The position numbers were made by a program, and so were the translations under genes. The notes beneath the pieces are model-generated. The model did no database searches and was not told where the DNA came from. It saw only the letters and a program-made list of their open reading frames with translations. A stretch of 64,000 nt of DNA from Ipomoea triloba (taxonomy: Eukaryota; Streptophyta; Magnoliopsida; Solanales; Convolvulaceae). Each line of letters opens with the position of its first letter. Positions within the stretch are counted from its first letter, which is position 1. The stretch covers positions 5,166,386-5,230,385 of the forward strand of contig NC_044930.1 in assembly GCF_003576645.1 (NCBI RefSeq), written 5' to 3'. Shown here in pieces: positions 59,978 through 64,000 of this stretch.

Positions 59978-62510
59978 ATGGGGCAAAGTAAATCTTCCAG
60001 CTGCCTGAGGACTTTGATTATGTGGACTTTGGGTAATTTCAAATTTATTTTTCATGTATTGTCATAACTATACTTATTTTAATTTCCTAAAAATGGTAAG
60101 TAATGTTATTAAGATAGGCGAAGTCAGCTCTAGTCTTGATTATACTCCCCATGTTTCCTTTTATTTGTCATGTTACTATTTATTGGTAAAACTAACTCTG
60201 TTTTTTTTTTCTTTGCTTATTTTTGTAGTAAATTTTAATTATTTATAAATTTAATTTTTTTGGTTTAATAGTAGTTTAATTTTAATTTAGTTTCTAAATA
60301 TATAAATTTTATATACTAATATTAAACTTAAAAACTGAATTAAAAATAACTTACATAAAATGGGATGGGGAGTAATAATATGCAGTTGGATAGGTAACCA
60401 CTGAATTATACCATGCAGCATGGTCCAACTTGCATAGTGACATAAAGGTTACGTATCTATAATTAATATATTATGAACAATCAGTTACTTGTAATTAAAC
60501 TGAAGGTATTTAATTGTAATAGGTATATAATTTATTAATTGAAGATACGTAATATATTAACTGCATGTGTATAATTTAAATGTAGTTTTGGATCAACATC
60601 AACAATGCATGTTCGACTTGTTCCATGTTATAACATTTGATACAAGTGTTAACACATGCAACTAATCCTGTTCACTTAATTTTGTATGGCATGCAGCATC
60701 ACATGTGAGATGGTTTAATATAGCTGCAGAGTACGCACTGTTTCTTCTGATGACTTACTTGACCGATGCGTGGGGACTAGGGTTCGCATATGCAGCTGGA
60801 ATTATAAACATTTGGACTGGCCTCAGTAAACTTTTGAGCTTATACGGTGCTTCCATGGTGGACAAATTTGGGAACTACAGGGTGCTCCTCTACTCCAGTA
60901 TAGTATACAGCATTGTAAGTACAATATTTATTTTTACTTATATAGAGTAATAAAGTACTGAAGCTCAAAACCACTCATATAGGAGAACAATTTGGTATCA
61001 CTAGACCATAAAATCCTTAACATTATGTCTGTAGTTAATATTTTGTACATGTAATTTAATTAATAACTTATGTGTATGTGGTTAACATTTTATGTATCAG
61101 TAGTACGTAGTTAACATGTTATGTGAAAAACACATAATTGTATCAACGGCAAGTATATAATTTAAAAATTATTTTGAAACAAGGTCTACCATGCAAGGCA
61201 GACCACCAGGCCATTCACAAATTAAATACTATAATGGGCAGGGTTTGACGTTTCTATACATGTCAACGCCGCCGGTGCTGGACAACATGGCCGGTAACTG
61301 CGGCGAGGACCGGCCGAAATGCTACGGCCCAGCGCAAAAGGGTACGTTCTACATATCATTAGTGCTAACAGGCGTGGGCATGGCAGGTCACACCGTTTCT
61401 CTTGATCCATTCCTGGACGAACAAGTGAACGAGAAGAAAGGCAATTCCAGTTGTTTTTGTTCGCCAAGAAATCTGGCTAATTATTTGATGAGAGCGGTAA
61501 TCAACGGAGTCTCCAGTTGGCTTCTGCCGCAACGTTGGGGTGCGCGGTTTGGGATTGTTGCGATCTACGGGTTTGCCGCCACGATGGCCTTGGCGATCGC
61601 AAACAGGTTTTTTAATGATGATGAGAAACCAACGACCAGTGAGGATAACAAAATTGATTTCAGTAAAATGTTCAAGGAAACTGCGATGGTGTGGCCGTCG
61701 TTCATAATGTGTGGGGTGGTTTCCTCCTTCGGAAACACCTTCTTCGTCGAGCAGGCCGACAGAATGAAGCCCACCGCCGGGGTTTTCACCGTCCCTCTCG
61801 GCGTCCTTTTACTCCTAACCAAAGCCGCGGAGTTCATCCTCAAACACTGCTACGGTTTTAGCTACACCTTGATGAAAATATTCTTCAAATTGTGCGGTAA
61901 GCTCACAAAAAACTGCTACGGATTCGACGCCGATAAGATATCCGCGCTATTCGGCATCGGAACGGCGATGTACAACGCCGTACTATGTTGCTTGGTGGCG
62001 GCGGTGGTGGAAAACGCGAGGCGGAAGGACACTATGAAGAAATATCTGCACCACGATAGCAAATTTTGGCTGGTGCCTCAGTTCGTTTTTCTAATCGGCA
62101 TCGATGCATTCCTGGAAGAAAGCATCCATGATTTCTTCAAAAAAATTGCCCCTCTCTATAAATCGTCATCCGAGAAGAAGGAAGATCAGTCCATGCAAAA
62201 CTACATTATCCAATTCACCAACTTCGTGATGGGTCTGGGATTTATAGGGAGTGTGGTGTCGGTTTTGGCGGTGGCAAGAATCAGCAAGAGTGTTACTGGG
62301 AAAAGCTGGATACAGAAAGAAGTGTCTGATAGTCGGCTGGAGAACTACTATTGGGTTCTTACTGTTCTAAGTAGCATCAATATCGTTTATTACGTTTTTG
62401 CAGCGATTTGGTACACCGTAAAGCTAAGGGAGGCTACCAAGATCAGCGACGCGGCCGCCGGCGACCATCCTCAACAACCCCGGGGTGAAACTGGATGCTG
62501 CTCCTGCTAG
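59978..62510 (+). CDS. NPF5.5-like transporter, copy 4, intact
   Basis: Exons 59978-60032, 60697-60914 and 61242-62510 join in frame to 513 residues. The N-terminal half has WFNIAAEYALFLLMTYLTD, FAYAAGIINIWTG, MSTPPVLDNMAGNC and GVGMAGHTVSLD. In place of the usual 70-90-residue central loop there is a short segment (FFNDDEKPTTSEDNK), then ETAMVWPSFIMCGVVSS and GNTFFVEQADRMKPTAG. The C-terminal half has KFWLVPQFVFLIG, GSVVSVLAVARI, and DSRLENYYWVLTVLSSINIVYY, ending GCCSC. The last exon corresponds to exons 3 and 4 of copies 1 and 2 without an intron. Substrate unknown; the ExxER motif is absent. It shares promoter sequence with copy 3. Confidence 0.87.
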
Positions 62511-64000
62511 TTCATGGTGATAATATACTCAGCACAAATGTGTGGAGCATGGTACATAGAATAATGATTGTTTTAATGTTGTTTTTTTTTTTTTTTTTAC
62601 TGAAGCACAAAGAGTCAACAGTTACTCTTTTTTTTTTTTAATGTAAAACTAACAAAAGCTTTGGAGTGGCATTGTTGCTTTAATGTTTCCTGCAAGTTAT
62701 TATTTGTGTCATGTTTGTATTTTTCTTTTTTGGTAAATGCGTTGGAAATAAATAAAGCTATTTAGGCGCACTCTTAAACTCTATTGTAGAGAGTTCTCAC
62801 GTTTTAAGAATGGTGACCTCCGGTATGGGAGAGCTACTACATACCATTTAAGCACAAGGCTAATGATCTAGTGAATCTAACCTAAAAATATATATATATT
62901 TTTTGAATACTACTGACTCTATTACAAGCACACTGAGGCTCAAACCCACCACTTCCCGTATAAAGGGAAGGGTTTGACGCCACTGGACCACAAGGTCCTT
63001 GGCACCTAAAAATATATATGAAAAGCACGAATAGGAAATAGCTAGGATTTAATTTGAGTGATATGATGTTCAGAACTGAGAACAAATTACAGGTCAGGAT
63101 ACTACTATTTTGTACTCAAGAAATTGTGTGTCACGAGGCTCGTGACAGCAAAAGAAGACGGCACATTGGAACTGGGTGTCACAACCCTTGTCATGATGTG
63201 ATGGGGTGCGTGATTGCAAAATTTGACTTGTTGGTCTTCATGAATGTTGTAGCCTTTTAACTTCACAATTTTAGTCCCTCACCAATAGGGATCATTAAAG
63301 TTCATCACATTTGCATTATATTACACATGTAGAGCTTGTTAGTAAATAATATAAAAATAAAAATACAATTCGTAATTATAAACCATTAATATTTTTGTTA
63401 ATATGCTAATGAATTAAAATCATCAAAATCACTACCTCATGAAAAGATAAACGACCAAAGTCAACACATCATGAAAATTTGGAGGGTTAAAATTGCTTAT
63501 TACAATTTACAACCATAATTGAATTGAAATCGTTAATTTGTATAAATATAGGGACCAAAAATGTCATTTTTTCTAATAATACAATAATTTACCGCATGAT
63601 ATATAATATATACTGTCAAATTTAATTTATGGTCAACACTAAATATTCTTAAAAGTATATATTATTATATTACACATTATAAATAATGAAACTAAAGTTA
63701 GGAAGCTAAGTGAAGTCTCATTAGGAGACCATATCAGAGAAGAAGAACATTAGCGAAGGTAAATAATTATGTTTAAAAGAAAATCTTAAAACTATGGGAA
63801 AATGGCATCTTTAGTCCCTGAGTTATGGGGTAGTGCCGACTCAGTCCCTGAGTTATGGCCGTATCCGAGTTTAGTCCCTCAGTTATTAGCAAAGTGGCGA
63901 GTTTAGTCCCTGGTCATTAAATTTGACGAAAAATTAAAAAATATATAAAATTTGAGGGGTAAAATAGGAAAATCACATTTTATTCTTATTCTTATATCAA
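62511..64000. other. 3' flank of NPF copy 4 and a further copy of the NPF upstream block
   Basis: A SINE at 62895-63006. From 63240 to about 63775 the sequence repeats the block upstream of copies 3 and 4, suggesting another member beyond the window. From about 63795 it enters one arm of a foldback element (repeated word 'tttagtccctgagttatgg'), cut off by the window end. Confidence 0.6.
62895..63006 (-). mobile_element. tRNA-derived SINE
   Basis: The minus strand has 'ccttgtggtccagtgg' (A-box-like) and 'gggtttgagcctc' (B-box-like) about 30 bases apart and ends in 'agtagtattcaaaaaa'. Same family as 33885-33985. Confidence 0.65.

Overview
This is plant nuclear DNA, most likely from a eudicot. 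It has GT-AG introns, A+T-rich intergenic DNA, and many small transposons, SINEs and solo LTRs. The gene families are all land-plant ones: a leucine-rich-repeat receptor-like protein, an AUX1/LAX auxin influx carrier, a BTB/POZ protein and NPF (NRT1/PTR) transporters. The species cannot be named from sequence alone; the style would fit an asterid such as a Convolvulaceae member, but that is a guess.

Layout. (1) 1-7918: a decayed receptor-like-protein (RLP) pseudogene, then an intact single-exon RLP gene (4670-7918). A second, identical but truncated copy (1010-4085) is separated from it by a single N and is almost certainly an assembly duplication. (2) 7919-20000: transposon-rich intergenic DNA presented as four overlapping copies separated by three 25-N gaps (11713-11737, 15204-15228, 17887-17911). 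The copies differ mainly in homopolymer lengths, so this too looks like unmerged contig ends. (3) 19982-23353, minus strand: a complete eight-exon AUX1/LAX gene (489 aa), with its last exon repeated artefactually at 17296-17535. (4) 23354-41065: about 17.7 kb with no convincing gene, holding a solo LTR with target-site duplication, SINEs, MITEs and microsatellites. (5) 41066-42475: an intact intronless BTB/POZ gene. (6) 44434-62510: a tandem cluster of four NPF5.5-like transporter genes, all on the plus strand. The first is a pseudogene cut by a solo LTR. The second is intact (543 aa). The third needs a shifted splice acceptor to stay in frame. The fourth is intact (513 aa). Duplicated flanking blocks suggest the array continues to the right of the window.

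The genes do not form one pathway: immunity-type cell-surface receptor, auxin import, BTB adaptor and solute transport are simply neighbours. The NPF cluster is the most biologically interesting part. Its members lack the N-terminal ExxER proton-coupling motif, the intact ones end in Cys-rich tails, and the third and fourth have lost the usual central cytosolic loop together with its intron. Removing the presumed assembly duplications shrinks the window to roughly 53-54 kb of unique sequence.
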